64,000 nucleotides of DNA. It comes from JAADHI01 sp964451325. Its GTDB lineage: Bacteria; Nitrospirota; Nitrospiria; SBBL01; JAADHI01. The stretch is from contig CAYVHO010000012.1 in assembly GCA_964451325.1 (NCBI GenBank), positions 16,452-80,451 of the forward strand. The letters are read 5' to 3'. A model generated the notes under the pieces. The model saw only the letters and a list, made by a program, of their open reading frames with translations. It had not been told where the DNA came from and made no database searches. This document shows, in pieces, positions 53,462-62,518 of this stretch. Numbering within the stretch: the stretch's first letter is position 1; each line of letters begins with the position of its first letter. The translations under genes were made by a program, and so were the position numbers.

Positions 53462-54874
53462 TTAGATTCCTGGATAATTGATGTATTTTCCGAGTGAGGC
53501 ACAATTTTCGTAATATTTGTGATCAAAGGTAAAGGTGTGGGTTTCTTCGTCATAGCTTTTAATTTTTGGCAGGACGAGCTCACGATGTTTGAGGCAGCCG
53601 TATTCCAGATGTTCGACGATGACATCGGGAAAATTATAAAAAATGCTTCCGATTTCAATCCCTTCTTCAGTGCAGAGATAACAGTGGCCCGAGCCTTTGA
53701 TGTGTTGGCAGTCTTCCAAAATAGCGAGCACGATTTCTTCTGTGCCTTCTCCAGCTTCTAAAAGTTCGAGGTTTTTTGTGATGCGACCTGTGCCCGCTTT
53801 GCAGGAAGTACACTGACCGCAGGACTCCAGTGCCAGGAAGCGAGAGAACATCATGCCCATGGTGAGTACACAGGCTGTGTTATCCAAGACGGTATAACCA
53901 CCGGATCCAAGTCCCGAGGGGATTTTGCGCATGGAGCCGTAATCCAAGGCCGTGTCGATTTTGTCGGCAGGGATAACCGCATTGGTTGGCCCTGAGAAGA
54001 CGGCTTGAATCTGACGTCCCATCAGAGGCCCGCCCCCGTATTCATTGATGAGCGTGGAAAGTGGTGTGCCCAAGGGTAACTCATACATCCCGGGGGTTTT
54101 GATATCGCCTGTTAAAGTGAAAATCATTGTGCCGGGAGAATCTGCAGTGCCAATGGATTTAAACCATTCCGGCCCGTTTTTCAGGATGTAGGGAACGGTT
54201 GAGAGGGTTTCAGCATTATTGACGACGGTGGGTTGATCATACAATCCGACATAGACAGGAATAATGCCTTTTGCGCGTGGCCATGGGGGTTTGCCTTCAA
54301 TCACTTCCAACTGGGCCCGGTCTTCTCCTAAGAGATAAGAATCGGGACCAAGGGCAATTTCGAGCGGGAGATCGTGTCCCTTGCCAAGCACATTGTCTCC
54401 GAGAAAACCCGCCAATCGACATTCCTGTATGGCGCGCTTAAGAATGCCGATTTCTTTTTTGTATATTTCTTTAATACAGATAATGGCATTGACGGTGCCG
54501 ATGGCGTAAGAAGCGATCATCATCCCTTCAAGCAAGGCATAGGGATTTTTATTGATGAGATGGCGGTCTTTGTAGGTACCGGGCTCTCCTTCAGAAAAGT
54601 TACAGACCAGGTAACGTTGGGGTTCAAGGCCATGTGCACCACATTGATTATTTCGCACGCCATCCCATTTGATGCCCGCGGGAAACCCCGCACCACCACG
54701 ACCCCGTAAGAAGGATTTTTTGATGACCTTGATGATTTGCTCTGGTGTCATCTCCATTGCCTTTTTAAGCCCCTCAAACCCACCGATTTTGAGATAGTCC
54801 TCCAAGGTGGTGTAAGGCATGTCATCTCGAAGTAAAATACGCTGATCGTTCAAGGTCTTGCGGTCTGTAATCAT
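53462..54874 (-). CDS. NuoF-like NADH-binding FMN/Fe-S protein, stand-alone
   Basis: 470 residues. FMN site GRGGAGFPAGIKWDG, NADH region GEDRAQLEVIEGKPPWP and 4Fe-4S pattern SCGQCTSCKAGT with a more distal CYLCTEEG. The usual GEETALLESIEG appears as GEDRAQLEVIEG. No nuoE, nuoG or hydrogenase gene is adjacent, so it may serve a different oxidoreductase such as a formate dehydrogenase or bifurcating complex. No start refinement was needed. Confidence 0.85.
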   Translation of the reverse strand: MITDRKTLNDQRILLRDDMPYTTLEDYLKIGGFEGLKKAMEMTPEQIIKVIKKSFLRGRGGAGFPAGIKWDGVRNNQCGAHGLEPQRYLVCNFSEGEPGTYKDRHLINKNPYALLEGMMIASYAIGTVNAIICIKEIYKKEIGILKRAIQECRLAGFLGDNVLGKGHDLPLEIALGPDSYLLGEDRAQLEVIEGKPPWPRAKGIIPVYVGLYDQPTVVNNAETLSTVPYILKNGPEWFKSIGTADSPGTMIFTLTGDIKTPGMYELPLGTPLSTLINEYGGGPLMGRQIQAVFSGPTNAVIPADKIDTALDYGSMRKIPSGLGSGGYTVLDNTACVLTMGMMFSRFLALESCGQCTSCKAGTGRITKNLELLEAGEGTEEIVLAILEDCQHIKGSGHCYLCTEEGIEIGSIFYNFPDVIVEHLEYGCLKHRELVLPKIKSYDEETHTFTFDHKYYENCASLGKYINYPGI

Positions 54875-54958
54875 GATTTTCTCCCGTCTTTTGGGGGGAT
54901 TATATTGAATCCCCTGCCGAAAGGCAACACCACTTTTTTTGTAAATTCAAAGTTAATA

Positions 54959-55285
54959 TTAACCGTGATGGGGTTTTGGTGCCATGAAAACGAGTACAAC
55001 CAAGCGTTTTCCCGAGGTGTTGCTGACCCCGTGTTCCTGCCCGGCAGGCGCTAGAACAGAAGATCCGGCTGAGACTGTTTCGATTTCTTCTCCGACCTGA
55101 AAGCGACCTTCTCCTTCAAGCACAGTATAGACTTTGTCTTCGCCTGTGTGGGCATGTACTTTTTGAGATTGATCCGGCTCCAAACAGTAAAGATCGCAAA
55201 ACAGATGTTCTGTATTAAATAAGTTTGTCTTTTTCATCTTTTCGGGAGAAAAGGTTTTCATTTTTTCAAAGTTTGCAATATTCAT
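54959..55285 (-). CDS. Cupin-domain protein
   Basis: 108 residues, single cupin barrel: HAHTGEDKVYTVLEGEGRF and APAGQEHGVSNTSG supply the metal-binding His/Glu set. Ribosome site GGAGGAACA. Function of this small family is not set; metal-dependent sensing or catalysis is possible. Confidence 0.8.
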   Translation of the reverse strand: MNIANFEKMKTFSPEKMKKTNLFNTEHLFCDLYCLEPDQSQKVHAHTGEDKVYTVLEGEGRFQVGEEIETVSAGSSVLAPAGQEHGVSNTSGKRLVVLVFMAPKPHHG

Positions 55286-55312
55286 TGTTCCTCCATTCCC
55301 AATTAAATAAGA

Positions 55313-56137
55313 TTATAGAAAATTAACATCAACGAGCAGGAAAAAACGAGAACAAATCTCTCCGATGATCACCATCATCATGGCCACGTAAAGTAGACCG
55401 GTGGCCGACATGGTTGCCCGGTCTTTAACCGTTAAAACAATCATCGGCGTCAAAATTAAAGGCCCGGCCATGCCGATGAGTAATCGAATCCAAAGGTAAA
55501 GTCCTTCAAAGTTCCTAAGCAACAGGGCGTTAATGAGACGTTCCGTGGGTGAGAGAAAAATCATGCTGAGTAGTACGACAGCGGCCTCAATAAAAACAAG
55601 GATCATAAACAGTTTGACCAGCTGTTTGAGGGGCAGAATCGACAAACCAGGGCGGGTGAGATAGCTGTGTCCGAGTAACATAGACAAAACACCTGCACCG
55701 AGGACCAGACTCGAGACGAGAAAATAAAATGAGAGAGAAAGCAGGCGTGCTGTTCCGGCCGCTTCAGGCAGGTAATAGACTGCGCTTGTGAGGACGGCAA
55801 TCGTCCCAAATACCGTCGCCAGAATAAGCAGGCCTCGGCTATGATGGGGATGGCGAAACCAAAGCCTTAAGTTGTAAACAAACAAGGTGAGAATAAAACA
55901 AGAAAAAAGAAAAAACATGGCCCCGAGGAGCTGAAGTTCAAGTAAGCGCTGAAACCACTGAGACCAGTCAATGGGAAAGAGGGAGATGCCCAGGATGACG
56001 GTGAGTAAAAAAACAAGCCCGTTGGTGCGGTAAAACCCGATGCCGACGGTCGTAAGAGAGGGCAGAGACATCAAAAAAACGCCTCCGACGGCCAACTGAC
56101 CAAAAACCAGAAATATAATTTCTTGAATACGTGCCAA
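55313..56137 (-). CDS. Multi-helix membrane protein of unknown function
   Basis: 274 residues, about eight hydrophobic segments. GQLAVGGVFLMSLP near the N-terminus and a LLGHSYLTRPGLSILPL motif with a conserved-looking His. The layout recalls NrfD-like or other quinone-interacting proteins but I cannot assign it. Start at TTG (56137); the next ATG lies at about residue 23 and would remove part of helix 1, so the start is uncertain. It follows the small NTF2-like gene. Confidence 0.55.
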   Translation of the reverse strand: MARIQEIIFLVFGQLAVGGVFLMSLPSLTTVGIGFYRTNGLVFLLTVILGISLFPIDWSQWFQRLLELQLLGAMFFLFSCFILTLFVYNLRLWFRHPHHSRGLLILATVFGTIAVLTSAVYYLPEAAGTARLLSLSFYFLVSSLVLGAGVLSMLLGHSYLTRPGLSILPLKQLVKLFMILVFIEAAVVLLSMIFLSPTERLINALLLRNFEGLYLWIRLLIGMAGPLILTPMIVLTVKDRATMSATGLLYVAMMMVIIGEICSRFFLLVDVNFL

Positions 56138-56160
56138 GCCTTACGCAACCCCGACCTCCC

Positions 56161-56622
56161 CTAGTCACTGGGTTCGTCGGTCTCCTCTTCATTTTCATTT
56201 CCTGTGGCCAATACGGGTGATCCATGATGGTGTACCAGGAGCCAGGCCCCATCTCGGCGTTCAAAAATGTTTGTAGAAAGCACACGGCCTTCAAGCCATT
56301 TTCCGTTGTCTTTTGTTGCAATGGTTTCATTGCAAACGATCCAGGCCAGGTCTTCTTTAACACTGGTATCGAGCAGAGACACTGAAAATGTGATTTCATG
56401 GGTGTGGTTGAAGATGAGTACCCAACTGTCACGAACGTCCGGCCAGCCGCTACAAATCTCCCATCCCGGATGCACACATTTAACAGAGTCATCCTGAAGC
56501 CAAAGTTTATCCATTTTTTGGATGTCTAGGGTTTCAAATGCTTCGTAAAATACTTTGTTTGCTTCCTGAACTGAATCAATATCTTGATCGGTCATAGATG
56601 CTCTTATTGATGTGTCGGACAT
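56161..56622 (-). CDS. NTF2 / SnoaL-like protein
   Basis: 153 residues. Alpha-beta cone: FYEAFETLDIQKMDKLWLQD, then HPGWEICSGWPDV and FERRDGAWLLVHHHGSP. This matches SnoaL-type (NTF2 superfamily) proteins of stress and polyketide biology. Acidic C-terminal tail (NENEEETDEPSD). Starts with AAGGGTGCGACA. No enzyme activity is predicted. Confidence 0.75.
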   Translation of the reverse strand: MSDTSIRASMTDQDIDSVQEANKVFYEAFETLDIQKMDKLWLQDDSVKCVHPGWEICSGWPDVRDSWVLIFNHTHEITFSVSLLDTSVKEDLAWIVCNETIATKDNGKWLEGRVLSTNIFERRDGAWLLVHHHGSPVLATGNENEEETDEPSD

Positions 56623-56857
56623 TGTCGCACCCTTTCATTCGGAAAATGTGCGTGAGAATCACTATGTATATCCCACTTTAGCAGGACAGGTCAACGCCCA
56701 AATCCCGCTGATTTTTGTGAAACACCGTTGTTGCTCTAAGCCTGTTGATGGATTGCAGTGGTTTTCTCCGTTGACAAGTACAGGCCCCTTTCATAGAATC
56801 GTATTGCATTGAATACTAACCAGTATACCTAAAGTGATCAAGATAGAGGAGAATCGT

Positions 56858-58822
56858 ATGCCCAGGGACGTTGAAGAAGAGATCACTTCAGTTTTACATG
56901 AAAACCGACTCTTTAAACCTACAAGTGATTTTAGCAAACAGGCACATGTTAAAAGCCGTGCCGCTTATACCCGTCTCTACAAAAAAGCTGAAAAAGACCC
57001 TGAAGGGTTTTGGGGCGACTTAGCCAGAAGCGAGCTGCACTGGTTTAAACCTTGGAAAAAGGTTCTGGATTGGAAACCGCCCTTTGCAAAGTGGTTTGTC
57101 GGAGGCACGACCAATGTGGCCTATAACTGTCTTGATCGGCATTTGGCGGGGCCTCGGAAAAACAAAGCCGCGATTATCTGGGAAGGAGAGCGGGGCGATT
57201 CGAGAACCCTGACTTACCAAGACCTCCACCGTGAAGTGTCGAAATTTTCCAACGTACTCAAGGGTCAAGGGGTGAAAAAGGGAGACCGGGTTGCGATCTA
57301 CATGCCCATGATCCCGGAGCTCGCCATTGCCATGCTTGCGTGTGCACGTATTGGTGCGACCCACTCTATTATTTTTGGCGGCTTTTCTGCTGCGGCCTTG
57401 CGTGATCGCATCAACGATGCGGAAGCCAAGTTAGTGGTGACAGCCGATGGTGGATATCGAAAAGGGGGCGTGATCACCCTAAAAGAGAAGGTCGATGAAG
57501 CCCTCGAAGATGCGCCCAGTGTCGAGCGCATGATTGTTGTTAAACGTACAGAAAACGATGTGTGCATGAAGTCCGGTCGTGATTTTTGGTGGGACGATTT
57601 GATGAAAGATGTTTCTGCGGACTGCAAGGCTGCAGCCTTAAGTTCCGAACACCCGCTTTTTATTTTATACACCAGTGGTACAACAGGAAAACCCAAGGGC
57701 GTCGTGCACACTACGGGAGGTTATCTCTTGAGTGCAACGGTGACCTCGAAGTGGATATTTGACCTAAAAGAGGAAGATACCTATTGGTGTACGGCCGACA
57801 TCGGTTGGGTGACGGGTCACTCCTACATTATTTATGGCATGCTTTCCAATGGGGTGACCTCACTCATGTATGAAGGGGTGCCAACCTATCCCAATCCCGG
57901 TCGTTTTTGGGAAATTGTCGAAAAATATCGGGTCAATATCTTTTACACCGCACCGACAGCCATTCGTGCCCTCAGCAAACTGGGAAAGCAGTGGCCCAAA
58001 AAATATGACCTTTCAAGTCTACGTCTTTTGGGTACAGTGGGTGAACCCATTAACCCTGAAGCCTGGATGTGGTATCACAAAATCATCGGAGGAGGGAAAT
58101 GTCCGATTGTGGATACCTGGTGGCAGACGGAGACGGGGGCCATTATGCTGTCCCCTTTGCCAGGTGCGATCCCCACCAAGCCGGGTTCGGCGACCTTACC
58201 CTTTCCGGGAATTGCGGCGGATGTGGTGAATAAGGCAGGAAAGTCCGTGCCTGTGGATGTGGGGGGGTACCTCGTCATTACGCGGCCTTGGCCCTCCATG
58301 TTGCGTACCGTGTGGCGTAATGCAAAACGTTATAAAGAAACGTATTGGTCAGATATCCCGGGCGTTTATTTTTCTGGTGACGGTGCGAGAAAAGACAAAG
58401 ATGGCTATTTTTGGATCATGGGGCGTGTTGACGACGTCATGAATGTTTCGGGACATCGCCTGGGCACCATGGAGGTTGAGTCGGCGCTTGTATCCCATAA
58501 AAAAGTTTCGGAGGCAGCCGTCGTAGGCGCACCGGACGAAATTAAAGGTACGGCGATTTGTGCCTTTGTGACCTTGGAATCCGGGCAAACGGCCAGTGAA
58601 GCCCTGAAAAAAGCCTTAAAAGCCCATGTGAGCAAAGAAATTGGGGCCATCGCACGTCCGGATCAGATCCGTTTTACGGATAATCTGCCTAAAACCCGCA
58701 GTGGTAAAATTATGCGTCGACTGCTTCGAGATATTGCGGCCGGACGTGAAAGCATTGGGGATACGTCCACACTTGAAGACTATACCGTATTGTCAAAACT
58801 CCGTGATGATGACGAATCTTAA
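56858..58822 (+). CDS. acs: Acetyl-CoA synthetase (AMP-forming)
   Basis: 654 residues, start set by GAGGAGAATCGT. Activates acetate to acetyl-CoA. LYTSGTTGKPKGVVHTTGG is the adenylation P-loop, TWWQTETG the core motif, and KTRSGKIMRR contains the catalytic Lys subject to acetylation in this family. It is a full-length Acs. It ends 40 bases before a tRNA gene. Confidence 0.92.
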   Translation: MPRDVEEEITSVLHENRLFKPTSDFSKQAHVKSRAAYTRLYKKAEKDPEGFWGDLARSELHWFKPWKKVLDWKPPFAKWFVGGTTNVAYNCLDRHLAGPRKNKAAIIWEGERGDSRTLTYQDLHREVSKFSNVLKGQGVKKGDRVAIYMPMIPELAIAMLACARIGATHSIIFGGFSAAALRDRINDAEAKLVVTADGGYRKGGVITLKEKVDEALEDAPSVERMIVVKRTENDVCMKSGRDFWWDDLMKDVSADCKAAALSSEHPLFILYTSGTTGKPKGVVHTTGGYLLSATVTSKWIFDLKEEDTYWCTADIGWVTGHSYIIYGMLSNGVTSLMYEGVPTYPNPGRFWEIVEKYRVNIFYTAPTAIRALSKLGKQWPKKYDLSSLRLLGTVGEPINPEAWMWYHKIIGGGKCPIVDTWWQTETGAIMLSPLPGAIPTKPGSATLPFPGIAADVVNKAGKSVPVDVGGYLVITRPWPSMLRTVWRNAKRYKETYWSDIPGVYFSGDGARKDKDGYFWIMGRVDDVMNVSGHRLGTMEVESALVSHKKVSEAAVVGAPDEIKGTAICAFVTLESGQTASEALKKALKAHVSKEIGAIARPDQIRFTDNLPKTRSGKIMRRLLRDIAAGRESIGDTSTLEDYTVLSKLRDDDES

Positions 58823-58862
58823 TCTGGATCTATCTCGTCTGTAAACCTGCGACCTTACAATT

Positions 58863-58936
58863 GCCCCCGTAGCTCAGGCGGATAGAGCAGTGGTTTCCTA
58901 AACCGCGTGCCGGGTGTTCGACTCACCCCGGGGGCA
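58863..58936 (+). tRNA. tRNA-Arg (anticodon CCT)
   Basis: Complete cloverleaf: acceptor GCCCCCG/CGGGGGC, D-arm GCTC/GAGC, anticodon stem GTGGT/ACCGC with loop TTCCTAA (anticodon CCT), T-arm GGGTG/CACCC with TTCGACT. Discriminator A; CCA is not encoded. It reads AGG codons. Confidence 0.95.
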
Positions 58937-59029
58937 CTTTCGAAAATGCTGAATATCTTTTCAACTCACTCTAAGGCACGCTCAGTTTTACACAACGAAC
59001 GATAAATGAATCATTAAGATGGAAATTTA

Positions 59030-59455
59030 ATGGTAAAAATGACTCCTGCAAATAGATCAGAAATTCAAATCATCAAAAATCACTTTCCAAATATCCAAGC
59101 CATTTATCTGTTTGGATCATATGGAACGGAAGAGCAAAGACCTGAAAGTGATGTTGACATCGCCCTGTTGCTCTCCCATGGACAAGCAACAGAACGCCCA
59201 GTCCTCTACGGGACAGCGTTGCACTTAGAACTAGAAAGGCATTTTCATTCAAAGGTCGATTTAATCAACCTAAGAATGGAAAATGTTGTTTTTCAAAATG
59301 AAATTCTTTCAAAAAATCGTAAAATCTTTTGCCAAGACGCACTGGCCGCGGACAAATTTGAGTTGCTCACGCTCTCTTTATACCAAAAATTGAACGAAGA
59401 ACGTGCCGGAATTATTGAAGACGCAATCAAAACGGGAAGGTTTTACAATCTATGA
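59030..59455 (+). CDS. mntA: MntA-type antitoxin nucleotidyltransferase
   Basis: 141 residues. GSYGTEEQRPESDVD fits exactly the GS-x10-DxD active site of minimal nucleotidyltransferases, and IALLL follows. In MntA-HepT systems MntA AMPylates and silences the HepT toxin. Its stop overlaps the hepT start (ATGA). It sits just past tRNA-Arg, a place favoured by acquired modules. Confidence 0.85.
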   Translation: MVKMTPANRSEIQIIKNHFPNIQAIYLFGSYGTEEQRPESDVDIALLLSHGQATERPVLYGTALHLELERHFHSKVDLINLRMENVVFQNEILSKNRKIFCQDALAADKFELLTLSLYQKLNEERAGIIEDAIKTGRFYNL

Positions 59456-59865
59456 ATCAAGATCTGGTACTCAACAAAAAAGAAAGCATCGAACGTTGCA
59501 TCAAACAAATCCGTCATTATTATGCCCTGCCTTCAGAGACACCATTTCAAGAAGATTATATGAAACAAGATGCTATCGCAACAAACCTCCAACGCATCTG
59601 TGAACTCTCAATCGACCTCGCCAATCACACGATAAAATCAAAAAAACTCGGCCTGCCAAAAGAAAGCAAAGAAAGTTTTCGCCTTTTGTCAGAAAACAGC
59701 ATTATTTCCAAATCCCTTTCCAAAAAACTCGAAGGCATGGTCGGGTTTCGCAATATTTTAGTCCATGGCTATAAAAAAATGGAAATTACAATCATGATTG
59801 ATGTGATCGAAAATCACTTAGATGATGTTCTGGACTTTACGAACGCTATTCTGAAAACTGTTTAA
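59452..59865 (+). CDS. hepT: HepT-type ribonuclease toxin
   Basis: 137 residues, mostly helical. RNILVHGY near residue 108 is the R-x4-H-x-Y motif of HepT. The Tyr is the AMPylation target. Known HepT proteins cleave RNA at tRNA or mRNA sites. Translationally coupled to the antitoxin. Confidence 0.85.
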   Translation: MNQDLVLNKKESIERCIKQIRHYYALPSETPFQEDYMKQDAIATNLQRICELSIDLANHTIKSKKLGLPKESKESFRLLSENSIISKSLSKKLEGMVGFRNILVHGYKKMEITIMIDVIENHLDDVLDFTNAILKTV

Positions 59866-59972
59866 ATAAAAAACCATATCAAGAAAGGTCGTTTGAGTAA
59901 AGCTGCTTAATCGGCTATAAAAAGCTTATTCGGCCTAAGGCTTAAAATGTATTTAAAAATAAGGGAGAAATT

Positions 59973-60365
59973 ATGTCAGAAGGATTTAAAAATGACCATT
60001 TCAGTTGGAATGAATTGATGACAAACGATCTTGAAAAAGCAAAAACCTTCTACGGGGAATTATTCGCCTGGACAATAGTCGATATCCCCATGGAGGGTGG
60101 ACCCTATGGCATGATTCAAAAAGGCGATGAACGCGTCGGCGGCATGATGGCAATGCCAGGAGAAGCTCAGGGGGCACCACCCCACTGGGGTGCTTATGTC
60201 ACCGTTGAGGATGTGGATGCCGCGGTAAAAAAGGCACAAGCACTCGGTGCGACCATTATTGTGCCCCCGACCGACATTCCGGGTATTGGTCGATTTTGTC
60301 TCTTTCAAGATCCACAAGGCGCAACGCTTTCTATGATCACTTACACCATGGCTTGTGACGATTAG
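59973..60365 (+). CDS. Glyoxalase/bleomycin-resistance (VOC) family protein
   Basis: 130 residues with two beta-alpha-beta modules: FSWNELMTNDLEKAKTFYGE, then WGAYVTVEDVDAAVKKAQAL and PGIGRFCLFQDPQGATL. Metal-binding His/Glu positions are partly present. Family role ranges from detoxification to antibiotic binding; substrate unknown. Its stop overlaps the end of the convergent transporter gene. Confidence 0.85.
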   Translation: MSEGFKNDHFSWNELMTNDLEKAKTFYGELFAWTIVDIPMEGGPYGMIQKGDERVGGMMAMPGEAQGAPPHWGAYVTVEDVDAAVKKAQALGATIIVPPTDIPGIGRFCLFQDPQGATLSMITYTMACDD

Positions 60366-61993
60366 GCGCTTTGCAGTTTACTTTTTTGAACGACAAAAAT
60401 GGTGAGCAGCGGTAGGGCAAATACGATAAAGGTTACCGTCATGAGCAGCACACCCAGCTCGCTGTAATCGGCGGGTGTGCTGACTGCGCCGGAGGCCGGG
60501 TCTTTGACTTCACGGCTGATGATAAAAATCTGGTTCAGGTATTTTGTAAACAGTTGGTTTGCGGAGAGCGCTAGGTTTGTAAAAGAAGCCATCACCGCAA
60601 AATAAGTTGCTTTGAGTTGGCTGGGTGCAGAGTTTGCAATCCACGCCAGCATGGGAATCATCGCGATTTGCCCCAGCGGAGACTCTAGAGCCGTATCCAC
60701 AAGGGCGATAAAACGCGCATCCACAACACCCCCGGTGTGCAGAGCCGTCCACTCATGCAAACCGTAATACATCCCGATAATGGGCAGCGAAAGAAAGGTG
60801 CTGGCGATGGTCAAAGCGGCGGCGACGTAGGCAATCGACTTCTCCGCAATGAACCGTCGAAACACAAACATTCCCAGCAAAGTCAAAACCCCTCCGATGA
60901 GAGAGAGCACAGACAAAAACTGCTGATCAAATTTTAATTCATCAATCATCCACCAGGTTGCACCCGGCCCCGGTGTCGGCATAGCCCGAAAAACAAAAAT
61001 AATGATCGCTGTGCCCACCAATGTGCGCCGAGCATCAGGCTCCAAGATCTTGAGCAAACGCGACATCAAAAAGACAATAATGGCCATTGAGCCCAGAAAA
61101 ATAATCTCCTGATTAAAAGGGATGCCCGTTAACCCTACCCCCAAAGAAAAAACCACAAAGACCAGACTACCGCCCAAAATCCACATGTTGGCTTTTGGTT
61201 TGTCATTCTGGATATCGAGCATTGCCCAGGCCGCTTTAAAAGTATGGCCCTTGTGCTGCCAGTGTTTGAGTTCGCGCCATTTGAGCCACAAACCCAAAGA
61301 GACACCCAAGACAGAAACTAAGGGAATAAAGAGGGCAACTTGATAAATATGGGTGTAAATGGCAACCTTCGCCGCCTCGTCCAATGCAGCTGCTCCTTTA
61401 AAGAAATAGACATTGAGTAGGGCGACAAAAATACCGCCGCTGATAATCGCCACACGTCCCAAGGTCTGCATCGTCGTGTGCATCAGCCGTAATTTTTCCT
61501 TGGGAAAGGGCTGACCTTCGGTATCCAGATTCGGTACGGCTTCAACCGTCATCGCATCGGCCACCACATCCTGTACCACATAACCAACCGGAGCCAATAG
61601 TGTGCTGATGACAAACCACGTTTCTGAGGGCATGATCAGGCGCATTGCCCCAGGGTCGCTCAAAAGACCGACCATAATGAGCAGGCTCGCTGCAATGAGT
61701 GCCGCACCGATAAAAACCAGGATGGATTTGAAACGCCAAATAAGATCCACCAAGTGCCCGATGGGCATTTTTAAGGCCCAAGGCATGCCCGCCCAAAAAC
61801 CTAAAGCGGCTAAAAATTCTGCCGTAAGCCCCAAGTAGTCTTTGACAAAAAAGGTCCCGACGATTTGTGTAAGGCCGGAGATGCCCGCCGCCATGTAAAC
61901 CATCAAGGGCGGCAAATAAGAAAGCCGCATTTCACGGCCGAGTTCGAGAATATTACGGTCGATCCAGTGTTTTATTTTTGAGAAGAAAGGCAT
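60362..61993 (-). CDS. MFS transporter, FBT/BT1-like
   Basis: 543 residues, about 12-14 hydrophobic helices. GYVVQDVVADAMTVEAVP is typical of the folate-biopterin (BT1/FBT) branch and its relatives. Substrate is not inferable. Long N- and C-terminal cytoplasmic parts. Confidence 0.75.
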   Translation of the reverse strand: MPFFSKIKHWIDRNILELGREMRLSYLPPLMVYMAAGISGLTQIVGTFFVKDYLGLTAEFLAALGFWAGMPWALKMPIGHLVDLIWRFKSILVFIGAALIAASLLIMVGLLSDPGAMRLIMPSETWFVISTLLAPVGYVVQDVVADAMTVEAVPNLDTEGQPFPKEKLRLMHTTMQTLGRVAIISGGIFVALLNVYFFKGAAALDEAAKVAIYTHIYQVALFIPLVSVLGVSLGLWLKWRELKHWQHKGHTFKAAWAMLDIQNDKPKANMWILGGSLVFVVFSLGVGLTGIPFNQEIIFLGSMAIIVFLMSRLLKILEPDARRTLVGTAIIIFVFRAMPTPGPGATWWMIDELKFDQQFLSVLSLIGGVLTLLGMFVFRRFIAEKSIAYVAAALTIASTFLSLPIIGMYYGLHEWTALHTGGVVDARFIALVDTALESPLGQIAMIPMLAWIANSAPSQLKATYFAVMASFTNLALSANQLFTKYLNQIFIISREVKDPASGAVSTPADYSELGVLLMTVTFIVFALPLLTIFVVQKSKLQSA

Positions 61994-62104
61994 GGATTTT
62001 TACTTCACGAACAGACGACGTCAGGATATTGAAGGCTAAATCTAAAACATTGTTAATGTTTTAGCAACTCTCTATCCCACTTGACTAAAAATAAGTGGTA
62101 GTAT

Positions 62105-62130
62105 ATATATCGTAATATATGACGATATAT
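62105..62130. promoter_or_regulatory. HipB-type operator upstream of the HipBA-like pair
   Basis: A perfect 9-bp inverted repeat, ATATATCGT-N8-ACGATATAT, 29 bases before the antitoxin gene. HipB-like repressors bind inverted repeats in their own promoters. Confidence 0.65.
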
Positions 62131-62158
62131 TTCAATATAAGCCAATAAATCGCTAAAG

Positions 62159-62518
62159 ATGACGATAATAAAACGATTGGCCCCGCTTACAGACGAAGCC
62201 ATTCTCTCTGAAATTGGTCAGCGAATTGCACGTCGCAGGCTTGAACTGAGGCTCACGCAGGCGAATGTTGCTGAGCAAGCGGGTGTGGCTAAACGCACCA
62301 TCGAGCGTATTGAGGCGGGTGGCTCCACACAAACAGCGACTTTGATTCGGATTTTTCGGGTCTTGGATTTATTGGCGGGACTGGATCGCTTGATCCCGGA
62401 AACCGAGACAAGCCCAATGGCCTTACTCAAACGCGAAGGCAAAACCCGGCAACGTGCTTCCAAGCCTCGTCCCTCGAAAAAAACCAATAAATTATGGACT
62501 TGGGACGACAAAACATGA
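62159..62518 (+). CDS. hipB: HipB-like antitoxin (XRE helix-turn-helix)
   Basis: 119 residues. IGQRIARRRLELRLTQANVA and VAKRTIERIEAGGSTQTAT form the helix-turn-helix. C-terminal basic tail. Represses the operon and neutralises the HipA kinase in known systems. It overlaps hipA by four bases (ATGA). Confidence 0.82.
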   Translation: MTIIKRLAPLTDEAILSEIGQRIARRRLELRLTQANVAEQAGVAKRTIERIEAGGSTQTATLIRIFRVLDLLAGLDRLIPETETSPMALLKREGKTRQRASKPRPSKKTNKLWTWDDKT

